Source of the DNA: a virus
Direction: 5' to 3' (one strand)
IMG/VR virus record: IMGVR_UViG_3300032288_004964
Location: 248,001 to 312,000 of that record
DNA: 64,000 nt
Shown: piece after piece, positions 56,385 through 64,000 of the stretch
How positions within the stretch are numbered: position 1 is the stretch's first letter
Layout: each line of letters starts with the position of its first letter
Notes under the pieces: model-generated
Told to the model about the DNA's origin: nothing
The model's database searches: none
The model's input: only the letters and a program-made list of their open reading frames with translations
Translations under genes and position numbers: made by a program

Positions 56385-56967
56385 TTGTAGGTAGTGATCC
56401 TAATTCTAAAACTTTTCTATTATCTAATAAGAACTCAATATCATAGAAGTTAAACATAAATGTCATTGTAAATTCTTTAGCATTTACTCTCATTTGTGAA
56501 TAGTTAAATGTATTATCAGATAAACCTTTAATTATTAATTGTTTGAAATTAAGTCTATAAATACCATCTCTATGTATATCAACACAAGTTATAGAAAATG
56601 GATGAACATAAAGTTCTTCAACATCTAAGTAGTGTTTTGTAACAATATCAAACATTAGCCAGTAGTTCAAATCAGAATCAACAGATCTAAATGTAACCGT
56701 TAGTTCTCTTGTTGTTATAATATCTTGAACATTCTTTGCTGGCTTGTAGTATTTTTCCTTACCTCTTGGATAAATTTGCTTAACAGATTCAAATCCAATT
56801 CCTGGAAAGTTAACAGACTTTATAGTAGAGTTAAGATAATCAATAATATTTTCATATTGAATATGATTCTTTTCTAAAATAGGAGCATATTGTGGTATAA
56901 TCTCCGCTGGTAAAAAATCTGAAGGAAGATTAAACACAAATTGACTATTCTGACTACTTAATCTCAT
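56368..56967 (-). CDS. Phage tail-tube or baseplate-type protein
   Basis: 199 codons. VTFRSVDSDLNYWLMFDIVT and FTMTFMFNFYDIEFLLD, with beta-rich alternation, resemble T4 gp19/gp54-type tube-fold proteins. Adjacent to the 611-codon structural gene (4-nt gap). Family call tentative. Confidence 0.55.
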   Translation of the reverse strand: MRLSSQNSQFVFNLPSDFLPAEIIPQYAPILEKNHIQYENIIDYLNSTIKSVNFPGIGFESVKQIYPRGKEKYYKPAKNVQDIITTRELTVTFRSVDSDLNYWLMFDIVTKHYLDVEELYVHPFSITCVDIHRDGIYRLNFKQLIIKGLSDNTFNYSQMRVNAKEFTMTFMFNFYDIEFLLDNRKVLELGSLPTIIQKI

Positions 56968-56971
56968 TTAT

Positions 56972-58807
56972 TTATCCGCCATTATTTTTTGTGTTAGGAT
57001 TAGCTGTAGTTGTACTTAATACTTTCTTTCTTGTTACAATTGCAGTTTCCTGTTTAGTATTTGGATCATCAATAATTCTAGGATTATCAGATATAGTTGA
57101 TATAGTTGGTATATTTTGATTTAAATCATTAACATTGCTATTAGAATCATACATTTTATATAATCCAGTATAGATAACGGTAGTTACATCATCAGTTGTT
57201 GTTGTAATATAAAATACATTAATTCCACTTTCATATATTTTTCTAATATCTGGAATTTTATTTTTAGCTATTTTGAATACAACTTGGCCAAGTGCTAAAT
57301 TATTTTCAGCATCTCTATAAATAGGAACACTAACATCAATTGTTGGATTTTTAAATTCCATCTTAATATCATTCATATTACTCATATCTAAATACTGAAT
57401 TTGAGATGTTGTGTCAGAAGTTCCTGTAAAGTCAATAGCGATTACAAAATTGATTATATTATCAAATGGAAATACATTTATTAATAACTTACCTATTCCG
57501 TAATATTTATTTTTTTGAAATACTACATTATCTGATTTTCCAATAATATATGTTCTATCTATCATAACTGGGAAAGGAACTTTAATTGTAGACACATTTA
57601 TATTGTTTCCATTGCCCATACCCATACCATTACCCATTCCAAGTCCCGAATTAGCATCTCCGAATCCTGAACCAGATCTAGTATTATAGATTTTAGGCTT
57701 ATTAGCATTTCTTAAATTAATTTTAGAAAGGTTTAAACTATATTTTGATACTTCATCTTGTAACATACCATATGAAGCCATTCTAACTATATAAGAGTCA
57801 TCTACAGCGTCTATCAAACGCATTTCAACATCTATTATAGCTGTAGTTGTTGAATACTTTATAATAGGTCTATATTCTATTTTTTCATTAAAGTCATCAC
57901 TTACTATAACCTTCATTGATTTACCTTTAATATTTTGCTCATATAAAGTAATTGTATATTCTAAATAATATCTATTACCAAGAGCTACCGAATTATCTAA
58001 AAATAGTTTTAATTCAGCAATTGTATCATTATATGTTCCATAAATTTCAAAAAAGTCACCATTTACAGAATGGTCAATTCTTAGACCTAATTGCTCAAAT
58101 TCTGGTGTTTGAGGTACAGTAACAGTTACTTTACTAGATAGTAGATAAGTTGTAACACTATTTAATGTTTGTGATTTATTAATAAAGTAAAAATCAATAA
58201 ATATAGGAGATGTTTGACTTAAACCTATACCACCTGTTAAGTTAGAGTTTATACTATTATTTTTTACAACACCATTAACTCTTTGATTTGCAATTTGATT
58301 AACTGCTGGTATTTCAATAGTTAAATTTTTACCCCATAGTTTTTCTTGAAAGAAAAGTGGTGGAGATGTATAGTTTAATAAGTAGGATTGATTAACATCT
58401 GATATGTCAAAATAAAAATTTGATAATTCATATAATTTTTTATTATCATATCCATATGTATAAACTTTAATATAAGCACCAATGTGTTCACCAAAAGTGT
58501 AATTAATAGGTAAATGTAACTTTATGGTATCATATCTAACTGGAATACCTGCTGAATAATCAGCATCTTTTAGAAATGAATAATAAGATGTGTCAACTTT
58601 TCCAAATTTATTGGTAACTGCATCAATTTTAAATAATTGATTTGTTTTAATATTACCAGTGGCACTTGCATCTCCTGATAGAAAAGAAGATATACTATCC
58701 TTTACATTAGATAGAATTTTATATTTCTCACTTATTAAATTACCATCATTATAAACATATTCTAATAGAACATCTCTATCTACCTTTGCAAATTTTGAAA
58801 TTTTCAT
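56972..58807 (-). CDS. Large virion structural protein
   Basis: 611 codons, beta-rich with a low-complexity Gly/Met tract (about residues 388-400, GLGMGNGMGMGNGNN). No family recognised, but composition and the adjacent tube-like gene point to a baseplate or tail protein. Preceded by TTTTATATATACT, late-type. Confidence 0.65.
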   Translation of the reverse strand: MKISKFAKVDRDVLLEYVYNDGNLISEKYKILSNVKDSISSFLSGDASATGNIKTNQLFKIDAVTNKFGKVDTSYYSFLKDADYSAGIPVRYDTIKLHLPINYTFGEHIGAYIKVYTYGYDNKKLYELSNFYFDISDVNQSYLLNYTSPPLFFQEKLWGKNLTIEIPAVNQIANQRVNGVVKNNSINSNLTGGIGLSQTSPIFIDFYFINKSQTLNSVTTYLLSSKVTVTVPQTPEFEQLGLRIDHSVNGDFFEIYGTYNDTIAELKLFLDNSVALGNRYYLEYTITLYEQNIKGKSMKVIVSDDFNEKIEYRPIIKYSTTTAIIDVEMRLIDAVDDSYIVRMASYGMLQDEVSKYSLNLSKINLRNANKPKIYNTRSGSGFGDANSGLGMGNGMGMGNGNNINVSTIKVPFPVMIDRTYIIGKSDNVVFQKNKYYGIGKLLINVFPFDNIINFVIAIDFTGTSDTTSQIQYLDMSNMNDIKMEFKNPTIDVSVPIYRDAENNLALGQVVFKIAKNKIPDIRKIYESGINVFYITTTTDDVTTVIYTGLYKMYDSNSNVNDLNQNIPTISTISDNPRIIDDPNTKQETAIVTRKKVLSTTTANPNTKNNGG

Positions 58808-58839
58808 TAAAGTGTATTCCTTTTGTAGTATATATAAAA

Positions 58840-58876
58840 AAGAAAAACCTTTCTATTATGAAAGGTTTCTTTTTTT
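58840..58876 (-). terminator. Intrinsic terminator
   Basis: AAACCTTTC - TATTAT - GAAAGGTTT; follows the minus-strand 58856-59245 gene and overlaps its last codons. Confidence 0.6.
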
Positions 58877-59245
58877 CAACTCATTTTGAATTATTGTTAG
58901 AATTTCTTCATTACTTAATTCAATATAGTTTAACTTTATTTGGTCATATAAAGATTGCTCTTCTTTAACCAACTGCTGTATCTTATCATTAATTGGATCC
59001 ACCATTTTTTGAATCTTTTGAGTTTCTTCTTCTAATTCAAAAATAAATTTTAGAGATTTCTGCTTTGTCTCATCTTCTGTTAGATTGTCAATATTCTTAA
59101 TAATATCCTCTAACCCACCAATTGTGTCTTCAACTTTATTTTTTAGATTCTCAATTAACTTTTTATAGTTATTTGCGTCTCTGTTCAGAGAAAGATATTC
59201 TTTTCTAATGCCTACTGCTCTATCTATGAAAATTTGTGATATCAT
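58856..59245 (-). CDS. Coiled-coil hypothetical protein
   Basis: 129 codons, long amphipathic helices (NYKKLIENLKNKVEDTIGGL, EEETQKIQKMVDPINDKIQQ). Its start overlaps the stop of the upstream 59245-60141 gene by 1 nt. Possibly a baseplate hub or assembly factor; not recognised. Confidence 0.6.
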   Translation of the reverse strand: MISQIFIDRAVGIRKEYLSLNRDANNYKKLIENLKNKVEDTIGGLEDIIKNIDNLTEDETKQKSLKFIFELEEETQKIQKMVDPINDKIQQLVKEEQSLYDQIKLNYIELSNEEILTIIQNELKKRNLS

Positions 59246-60141
59246 TATCCTATTTCTTTTTTAGTTCTAACCTTTTTAGTTGTTTTTTTACCACCTTCAT
59301 TTATCATCTGTGGTTCCGAAATAATGACTTTAGCTGGATCAATCTGAATAGATTCTTTTTGTTCTACTTTAGTTTTAACTTCAGCACCGTAAACTAACTC
59401 TTTAATCTTTTGCTTAATCATATCTTCTATGATTTGTGGATTTTTAAGTAAGTTATCAGTAAATTCGGATGCCAAGAAATCAATAATACTTGTATTATAT
59501 GAATCTTCCATCATTTCAATAAAGTCAAGTCTAGGAATTTTATTTTTAATCTCAAGAGATATAGAAAATTCTTTAACTCTTTTAACATTTTTAAACATTG
59601 TAATAATAGGATCTTCAACTTTTGGTTGAACATATTGTTGAGGCTCATCTCTTCTAACTTCAACTCTTTGAACTTCTTCTTTAGGTTGAACTGGTAACTC
59701 ATTATCATCTCCTAAAATTTTAGCAAAAGCCTCATTTTGTTTATTGATAGAATTATTATTAGTATTAACTCCGTATTTTCTGGCCAATTCTGCTTTTTCA
59801 TCTTCTTCAGATGTCATAAATACAACTGGTTCATTCATAGCGGGTTTAAATGGATTGTTTAGACTACTACCATCTATACTAATAGATACTTCACCTGATA
59901 CATCATCTCTGATTTTATCAGCTGGTATGCTTTTAATTTTTTCTGCTAAGTTATTATAAGCACCTTGATTGTTGAAAAAATTACTTGGATCTATTTGTTC
60001 TGTATAGAAGTTTATATCCATTAACTTTTTAACATCAACTTTTTGTTTATTCTCAAGAATGGCAATATTTTCAAAAGATCCAATGACCTTTACTATTTCA
60101 CCTGTTTTATTATCCTTGAATGATTTATTTGATAAGTCCAT
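59245..60141 (-). CDS. Hypothetical structural/assembly protein
   Basis: 298 codons. Acidic N-terminal half, Gln/Pro/Glu linker around 150-180 (QPKEEVQRVEVRRDEPQQ), helical region (PIITMFKNVKRVKEFSISLE), Lys-rich tail. The first 40 residues look like a small SH3-type fold (GEIVKVIGSFENIAIL). Function unknown; gene order suggests baseplate or assembly. Confidence 0.6.
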   Translation of the reverse strand: MDLSNKSFKDNKTGEIVKVIGSFENIAILENKQKVDVKKLMDINFYTEQIDPSNFFNNQGAYNNLAEKIKSIPADKIRDDVSGEVSISIDGSSLNNPFKPAMNEPVVFMTSEEDEKAELARKYGVNTNNNSINKQNEAFAKILGDDNELPVQPKEEVQRVEVRRDEPQQYVQPKVEDPIITMFKNVKRVKEFSISLEIKNKIPRLDFIEMMEDSYNTSIIDFLASEFTDNLLKNPQIIEDMIKQKIKELVYGAEVKTKVEQKESIQIDPAKVIISEPQMINEGGKKTTKKVRTKKEIG

Positions 60142-60191
60142 ATTATTAAAAGTTTTTTATAATGGTTTATACTATAAAAAGTTATATTTGT

Positions 60192-60881
60192 TTAAGTATT
60201 ACCAGAATAAAAATTTACCTTACCTCGTTTAATATTTCTATTAATAATTGAATCCAGTGGTTGTAAATTTAAATAGTGATTTAGTCTAATTACATCCTCC
60301 TCACTAATCGCTGTGCATAATGGAATAATATGGTCTATATCCCAAACATACCCATGATTAGACCAATTCATGTTGTCTGTAAATTTACTCTCAAGGTGAT
60401 TTTTAAATTCTTCAATAGAACATCCAAGTATTTCAATAGTCTTATTACTTTTTAATAATCCTTTCTTCTTAAAAGATTGTCTAATTAGTTTTGATATTGA
60501 TGATTTTAGTTTGAATATAGGATCCGTTTTTCTACGGTTCCTTTGATATGTTGTCTTATACTTTGTTATCTTATCTTTATTCTTTTTTGTATGTTCGGAT
60601 TTATATTTTGCTACTTTTTCCTTATTATTAATGGAGTATTGTCTTTGATATTCTATTTTTTGATCACTATTAGACTCATAGTGTTCTTTTCTTTTCTTTA
60701 GTATATCTTCTCTATTTAAATAGTAATAATCAATTCCTGACTTTCTTAACTTTTCTATATTTTTTATTCTATAGTTTTTCTTATACTCTTTCATACATTC
60801 CTTACAAGAGTTTGTATTAGATACAAATAGAAGACTATCCTTTTCTATATTACACTTTATACATAATTTTTTTGTTATCAT
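60192..60881 (-). CDS. Free-standing HNH endonuclease
   Basis: 229 codons. N-terminal zinc knuckle CIKC-x20-CKEC, long basic coiled region, and C-terminal HNH (YVWDIDHIIPLCTA, LQPLDSIINRNIKRG). Typical mobile homing endonuclease, inserted between the structural block and the gp32-like gene. Basic pI and Lys/Asn richness exceed those of its neighbours. Confidence 0.85.
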   Translation of the reverse strand: MITKKLCIKCNIEKDSLLFVSNTNSCKECMKEYKKNYRIKNIEKLRKSGIDYYYLNREDILKKRKEHYESNSDQKIEYQRQYSINNKEKVAKYKSEHTKKNKDKITKYKTTYQRNRRKTDPIFKLKSSISKLIRQSFKKKGLLKSNKTIEILGCSIEEFKNHLESKFTDNMNWSNHGYVWDIDHIIPLCTAISEEDVIRLNHYLNLQPLDSIINRNIKRGKVNFYSGNT

Positions 60882-60885
60882 AAAT

Positions 60886-60896
60886 TATATATTAAA
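60886..60896 (-). promoter_or_regulatory. Candidate late promoter (TTTAATATATA)
   Basis: Minus strand, 4 nt before the HNH start codon. Confidence 0.45.
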
Positions 60897-60935
60897 TAAA
60901 AATCCCTGAAAAATGACTTCTTCAGGGATTTATAA
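60897..60935 (-). terminator. Intrinsic terminator after the gp32-like gene
   Basis: AAATCCCTGAAG - AAGTCATTTT - TTCAGGGATTTTT on the minus strand. Confidence 0.7.
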
Positions 60936-60958
60936 AATAAATATTTAAAAATATTCAA

Positions 60959-61930
60959 TTAAATATCTTTAAAAAAATCATCTTCTTCTTCAATAGCTGA
61001 TGATTTAGTTGTAGTTTTTTCTGCGAAGTTATCATCAAAATCAAAGTCATCAGATGATGGTTTTGTTTCAGCTTTAGCTCCTGAGAAAGAAGAAGAAGAC
61101 TTACCAGTTAAGAAATTTGTAATTTCTGTAATCTTAGATTGTTGTTCTTCTGTTAACTTCTTAGGTGAAAACTCTTCTAAATCGTGTTCACGATCCATTA
61201 AGAATTCTTTTACTTTACCTTGAACAGATGGGTCAATTTTACCTTCTACAAGTGGTGCATTTTTGAAAACACCTTTCTCTTTGAAATAAATCGGAAGAGA
61301 TGTAGCTTCTGGTTTGAACATACTCATCTTGTAATCAGGATAAGTTTCATCACCGGTTTGGATTTCTTTTACTACTAATACGAAGTCTTTACCTGAATCT
61401 AAAGAGAAAACATTACAACTTACTCCAGAGATTTCTCCGTTTCTTTCAGCTTGAATTTTATCTTTAATAGTTTTACCATATTGCATGATAAGGATTTTAC
61501 CAACTAATTCTGGTTGTTGTTCGTCTTCAATAACTAATACATAAGAGTAGTATTTCTTAGAATATTTTAATTGTTTTGACTTCTCAATTAAAATTGCATT
61601 TTTTGAATTTTGCATTGTGTAGTATAAGTCAGTCAAAGGACACTTCTCATTGAAGTTCTTTGGTGAATCAAACCATCCGCTTAATTCTTTTGGTTGTTTG
61701 ATATCAACATAGTGAGTAATTTTCTCAATAGCTGATTGTCCTACTTTACCATCTTTTGTTAAGTTAGGTAAAAATCTTACTACAGATCTCCAACCTCTTT
61801 TTTTGTCTTTCACTTTAGAAAGATCTACACGGTAGATACCGTCATTGTTTGTTGCCTTTTGTTCATTTAAGAAGTCCATTTTAGTGTCTAAACTGCCATT
61901 AAATAAATCATCGATTTCATTTGCTGCCAT
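60959..61930 (-). CDS. T4 gp32-like single-stranded DNA-binding protein
   Basis: 323 codons. An N-terminal KKRGWRSVVRFLPN patch, then an OB-fold core with the Cys/His set (KITHYVD, NEKCPLTDLYY), and a C-terminal acidic tail (DDFDFDDNFAEK ... EEEDDFFKDI) for recruiting replication partners, as in T4 gp32. The strongest marker that this is a T4-related phage. Ser-rich linker (SSSSFSG) before the tail. Confidence 0.85.
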   Translation of the reverse strand: MAANEIDDLFNGSLDTKMDFLNEQKATNNDGIYRVDLSKVKDKKRGWRSVVRFLPNLTKDGKVGQSAIEKITHYVDIKQPKELSGWFDSPKNFNEKCPLTDLYYTMQNSKNAILIEKSKQLKYSKKYYSYVLVIEDEQQPELVGKILIMQYGKTIKDKIQAERNGEISGVSCNVFSLDSGKDFVLVVKEIQTGDETYPDYKMSMFKPEATSLPIYFKEKGVFKNAPLVEGKIDPSVQGKVKEFLMDREHDLEEFSPKKLTEEQQSKITEITNFLTGKSSSSFSGAKAETKPSSDDFDFDDNFAEKTTTKSSAIEEEDDFFKDI

Positions 61931-62046
61931 AATTGCTTTTTATTTTTTTGTTATATCAAATACTTTGTGTATCTGATTATTAGTTATATTAATTGTTTGT
62001 GAAAAAGTTTTAAGATTTGTTGTGTTATTTAAGAAATAATAGTATA

Positions 62047-62748
62047 TTATAAAAAATAATTAATCATTTCAGATGTTTTACCACCATTATTAAAAATCTT
62101 ACAAAGATTCTTATATTCTATATCATTTACTTTATAAAGTTGTAAATCAGCACCATATAAAGTATTAATATCACCTGTATTTTCGTCTAAATAATCTTCT
62201 GACCACATTGATGAGGTTGGTCTAAATCCAGTTACTTCATATAATCTTTTTAGACAATCTATAACTACTGGAAATTTATCTGGATTAAAAAGACCTAAAT
62301 TTAGATAGATAACTGAGTAACCAGGAATGGTATTATTTAATATATTCTCTTGTAGTCTTTCAAGATAACTCTTACCAGATCTATTTTTTGATTCTTCAAC
62401 CTCCGAAAAATAAACATCATTGTAGTTCTTACTAGCCAATTTAATCATATCATTTGATAAAGGTTTAGATAAATCAATAAACATATTTTTCCAAGTATCT
62501 TGAGTGGATTCACATTCTTTATTAATCCAATTCTCTTCAAAACTCATATCATAAAATAATTGATGTCTAATAGGTCTTGTTATATTATCAGTTGTAAAAA
62601 ATTGATATCCAGACTCATATAATTTACACTTAGATAGAGACTCCTCATCTGTTAAATCATAGAATAGTTCTTGAATATCCAATTCAGTCGGAAATTCAGA
62701 TTCGGTAATAACTGATTCAAATAACTTATATGTTTTTAAATATTTCAT
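62047..62748 (-). CDS. MKYLKTYKLFES-type hypothetical protein 1
   Basis: 233 codons starting MKYLKTYKLFESVITE. The first 12 residues are almost the same in the next two genes while their bodies differ, so the N-terminus acts as a portable tag (capsid-targeting-like). The body is unrecognised. Confidence 0.7.
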   Translation of the reverse strand: MKYLKTYKLFESVITESEFPTELDIQELFYDLTDEESLSKCKLYESGYQFFTTDNITRPIRHQLFYDMSFEENWINKECESTQDTWKNMFIDLSKPLSNDMIKLASKNYNDVYFSEVEESKNRSGKSYLERLQENILNNTIPGYSVIYLNLGLFNPDKFPVVIDCLKRLYEVTGFRPTSSMWSEDYLDENTGDINTLYGADLQLYKVNDIEYKNLCKIFNNGGKTSEMINYFL

Positions 62749-62751
62749 AAT

Positions 62752-63198
62752 TTAATTTTTAAATTCAGCTCCAAATCCACATTCTACTCCAAAAACTCTA
62801 ACTTTAATTTCCACATATGATATTTTATAGTCTATCATATTGTATTCATCATCCATTAAATTTTCATTATTTATGACAACTTTTTCTTTTTGATTTACAT
62901 GATGTTTTCTTGGAATATAAATCTCCCAACTACATCTACTATCTTTTAAGTAATTATCAACTCTAAGAATAAATTCCTTAATTTCATTTATATCAAAGAG
63001 CTCTTTATATCCTCTAAACTTGTCTATTGTAATTCTAAACTCAGGATAATATCCAAAACTTTTATAATATGTATCTTCGGTATCTTCTACTTTTACTCTG
63101 AATCCAGTATCTTGAAATTCAAGAGACATATCTATAATATCATTTTTAATATTATCTCCTCTAGATTCAAATAACTTATATGTTTTTAAATGTTTCAT
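62752..63198 (-). CDS. MKYLKTYKLFES-type hypothetical protein 2
   Basis: 148 codons starting MKHLKTYKLFESRGDN. Two strands of Val/Ile-rich sequence, Cys pair near the C-terminus (VECGFGAEF). Residues 20-60 parallel the next gene (ELEDNGLQVNI / EFQDTGFRVKV), so 62752 and 63195 are paralogues. Confidence 0.7.
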   Translation of the reverse strand: MKHLKTYKLFESRGDNIKNDIIDMSLEFQDTGFRVKVEDTEDTYYKSFGYYPEFRITIDKFRGYKELFDINEIKEFILRVDNYLKDSRCSWEIYIPRKHHVNQKEKVVINNENLMDDEYNMIDYKISYVEIKVRVFGVECGFGAEFKN

Positions 63199-63704
63199 AA
63201 TTTTATCATTAATCTAAAGTTTGTAAAAGAAATATAATCACCAATACCATCAAAATCTTCTTCTTTACTACAACCAGTTAAAAACTCTACGCCACTAGCA
63301 AAAAATCTTAAAGGTGATTTATCTTTATCGGTTCTATATTTAGTTTCTTTATCTATTGGGTCATAAATTGAATATGTTGAATAATACCATTCGGTTAAAC
63401 TAATAATACTATCTTTTATTTCATACCAAAAGAAAAGATTACCTGGATAACCACCTTGTGGATTAACAACTCCTGGTATTTCTCTATTTCCAGCACCCCA
63501 AGGTTTACTAATATAAACTTCTAAATAAATATCAGTTCTTGTCTTATTAAAGTATCTTTCTGGGTCAATCTCTACATCCTTTCTAATTCTACTAATGTTA
63601 ACTTGTAGACCGTTATCTTCCAATTCAAGAAGAATATCATTAACATAATTTTCAAGATCATCAATACTAGATTCAAATATTTTATATGTTTTTAAATATC
63701 TCAT
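63195..63704 (-). CDS. MKYLKTYKLFES-type hypothetical protein 3
   Basis: 169 codons starting MRYLKTYKIFESSIDD; paralogous to 62752-63198 and overlapping it by 4 nt. AAAATATATAAAATG near the start resembles the late promoter. Confidence 0.7.
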   Translation of the reverse strand: MRYLKTYKIFESSIDDLENYVNDILLELEDNGLQVNISRIRKDVEIDPERYFNKTRTDIYLEVYISKPWGAGNREIPGVVNPQGGYPGNLFFWYEIKDSIISLTEWYYSTYSIYDPIDKETKYRTDKDKSPLRFFASGVEFLTGCSKEEDFDGIGDYISFTNFRLMIKL

Positions 63705-63705
63705 T

Positions 63706-64000
63706 TTACATTTTATATATTTTTATCATAATAAGACTAGCTTGTCTACCAATCAATTCTATATCTTTATGATCATCAAGATCAATCCATCTGCCATTCT
63801 CATAGAATAATTCAATGTATTCAGGGCCTGAAAATGATATGCTAATACCATATTCTTTTTCAGATATGTATTCTGATATTCTTTCTAATGTGTTTTTAAT
63901 ATTATCTGTTATATCAAATAAATGTGGCCATTTACCATGATCCGATTCTATATCAAAGTATCCTTCACCCCAATGTTTACAAGTTAGCCCTTCATCTTGG
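63706..64000 (-). CDS. Hypothetical protein, C-terminal part (start outside window)
   Basis: Open frame to the right edge, 98 codons seen, ending at TAA 63706-63708, two bases before the next minus-strand gene's start. Contains KHWGEGYFDIESDHGKWPHL. No family recognised. Confidence 0.65.
   Translation of the reverse strand, partial: QDEGLTCKHWGEGYFDIESDHGKWPHLFDITDNIKNTLERISEYISEKEYGISISFSGPEYIELFYENGRWIDLDDHKDIELIGRQASLIMIKIYKM

Noticed and set aside
60183-60190. Plus-strand TATATTTG promoter
   Set aside because: Genes on both sides run on the minus strand and no plus-strand gene or RNA follows.
1-64000. CRISPR array
   Set aside because: Direct repeats exist only in the fibre coding region; no spacer-repeat pattern or cas genes seen.
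1-64000. Integrase/attachment sites or insertion sequences
   Set aside because: No integrase, transposase or terminal inverted repeats were seen; tRNA genes do not show flanking partial duplicates.

Overview
This window looks like part of a large, AT-rich (roughly 30% GC), T4-related phage of a Bacteroidota (probably Flavobacteriia) host. The phage evidence is a gp32-like ssDNA-binding protein with an acidic tail, several tail/baseplate-type structural genes, a very long collagen/beta-roll fibre protein, a free-standing HNH endonuclease and over 35 tRNA genes. The host evidence is the promoter type: plus-strand genes repeatedly start behind TTTG - 19/20 nt - TAnnTTTG, the Bacteroidota housekeeping signature. 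A second signal, TTTAATATATA placed 4-9 nt before the start codon, sits mainly upstream of virion-type and minus-strand genes and is a candidate phage late promoter.

Layout. 1-3848: fibre gene (minus, runs off the left edge). 3929-5834: small early-type operon. 6407-9525: tRNA clusters 1 and 2 with small genes. 9593-13800: histidine kinase, TilS and small DNA- or zinc-binding proteins. 13891-15596: tRNA cluster 3 (16 tRNA or tRNA-like genes). 15597-22820: GluRS, a large structural gene, a metallopeptidase and two paralogous proteins. 22988-25511: tRNA clusters 4 and 5 and GlnRS. 25508-33411: mostly unknown genes plus a cyclic-phosphate receiver-like protein, a Nudix-kinase fusion and a flavodoxin-like reductase. 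33540-35163: tRNAs and a giant structured noncoding RNA. 35212-39292: MgtC-like, CYTH, Pth2-like and ClpC-like genes. 39389-56173: an unbroken 19-gene glycan island. 56368-64000: structural genes, HNH, gp32 and proteins starting with an MKYLKTYKLFES-type motif (minus).

Most notable system: five tRNA clusters are each preceded by a 17-36 codon ORF, an internal antiterminator-like segment and a strong intrinsic terminator. The residues of each short peptide match the isotypes encoded just downstream: Tyr-Tyr-Tyr-Glu-Glu before Tyr and Glu tRNAs; Ile/Ala/Gly before Ile, Gly and Ala tRNAs; a peptide drawn from Thr, Ile, Asn, Leu, Met, Val, Cys and Arg before a 16-gene array of those isotypes; Pro/Gln/Asp before Asp, Pro and Gln tRNAs; and a poly-Gln peptide before two tRNA-Gln genes and glutaminyl-tRNA synthetase. 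This looks like leader-peptide attenuation sensing uncharged or destroyed tRNAs and switching on phage replacements.

The tRNAs are themselves odd. Many isotypes occur as a normal copy plus an aberrant one: hairpins inserted in the D-loop, enlarged anticodon loops, a missing D-arm, a 146-nt form, helix-extended forms, and one gene that reads as circularly permuted (3' half upstream of 5' half, flanked by pairing leader and trailer). With TilS, GluRS, GlnRS, a Pth2-like protein and putative RNA-end-processing domains, the window looks devoted to keeping translation running under attack on tRNAs. All functions are inferred from sequence reading alone; no database search or folding program was run.
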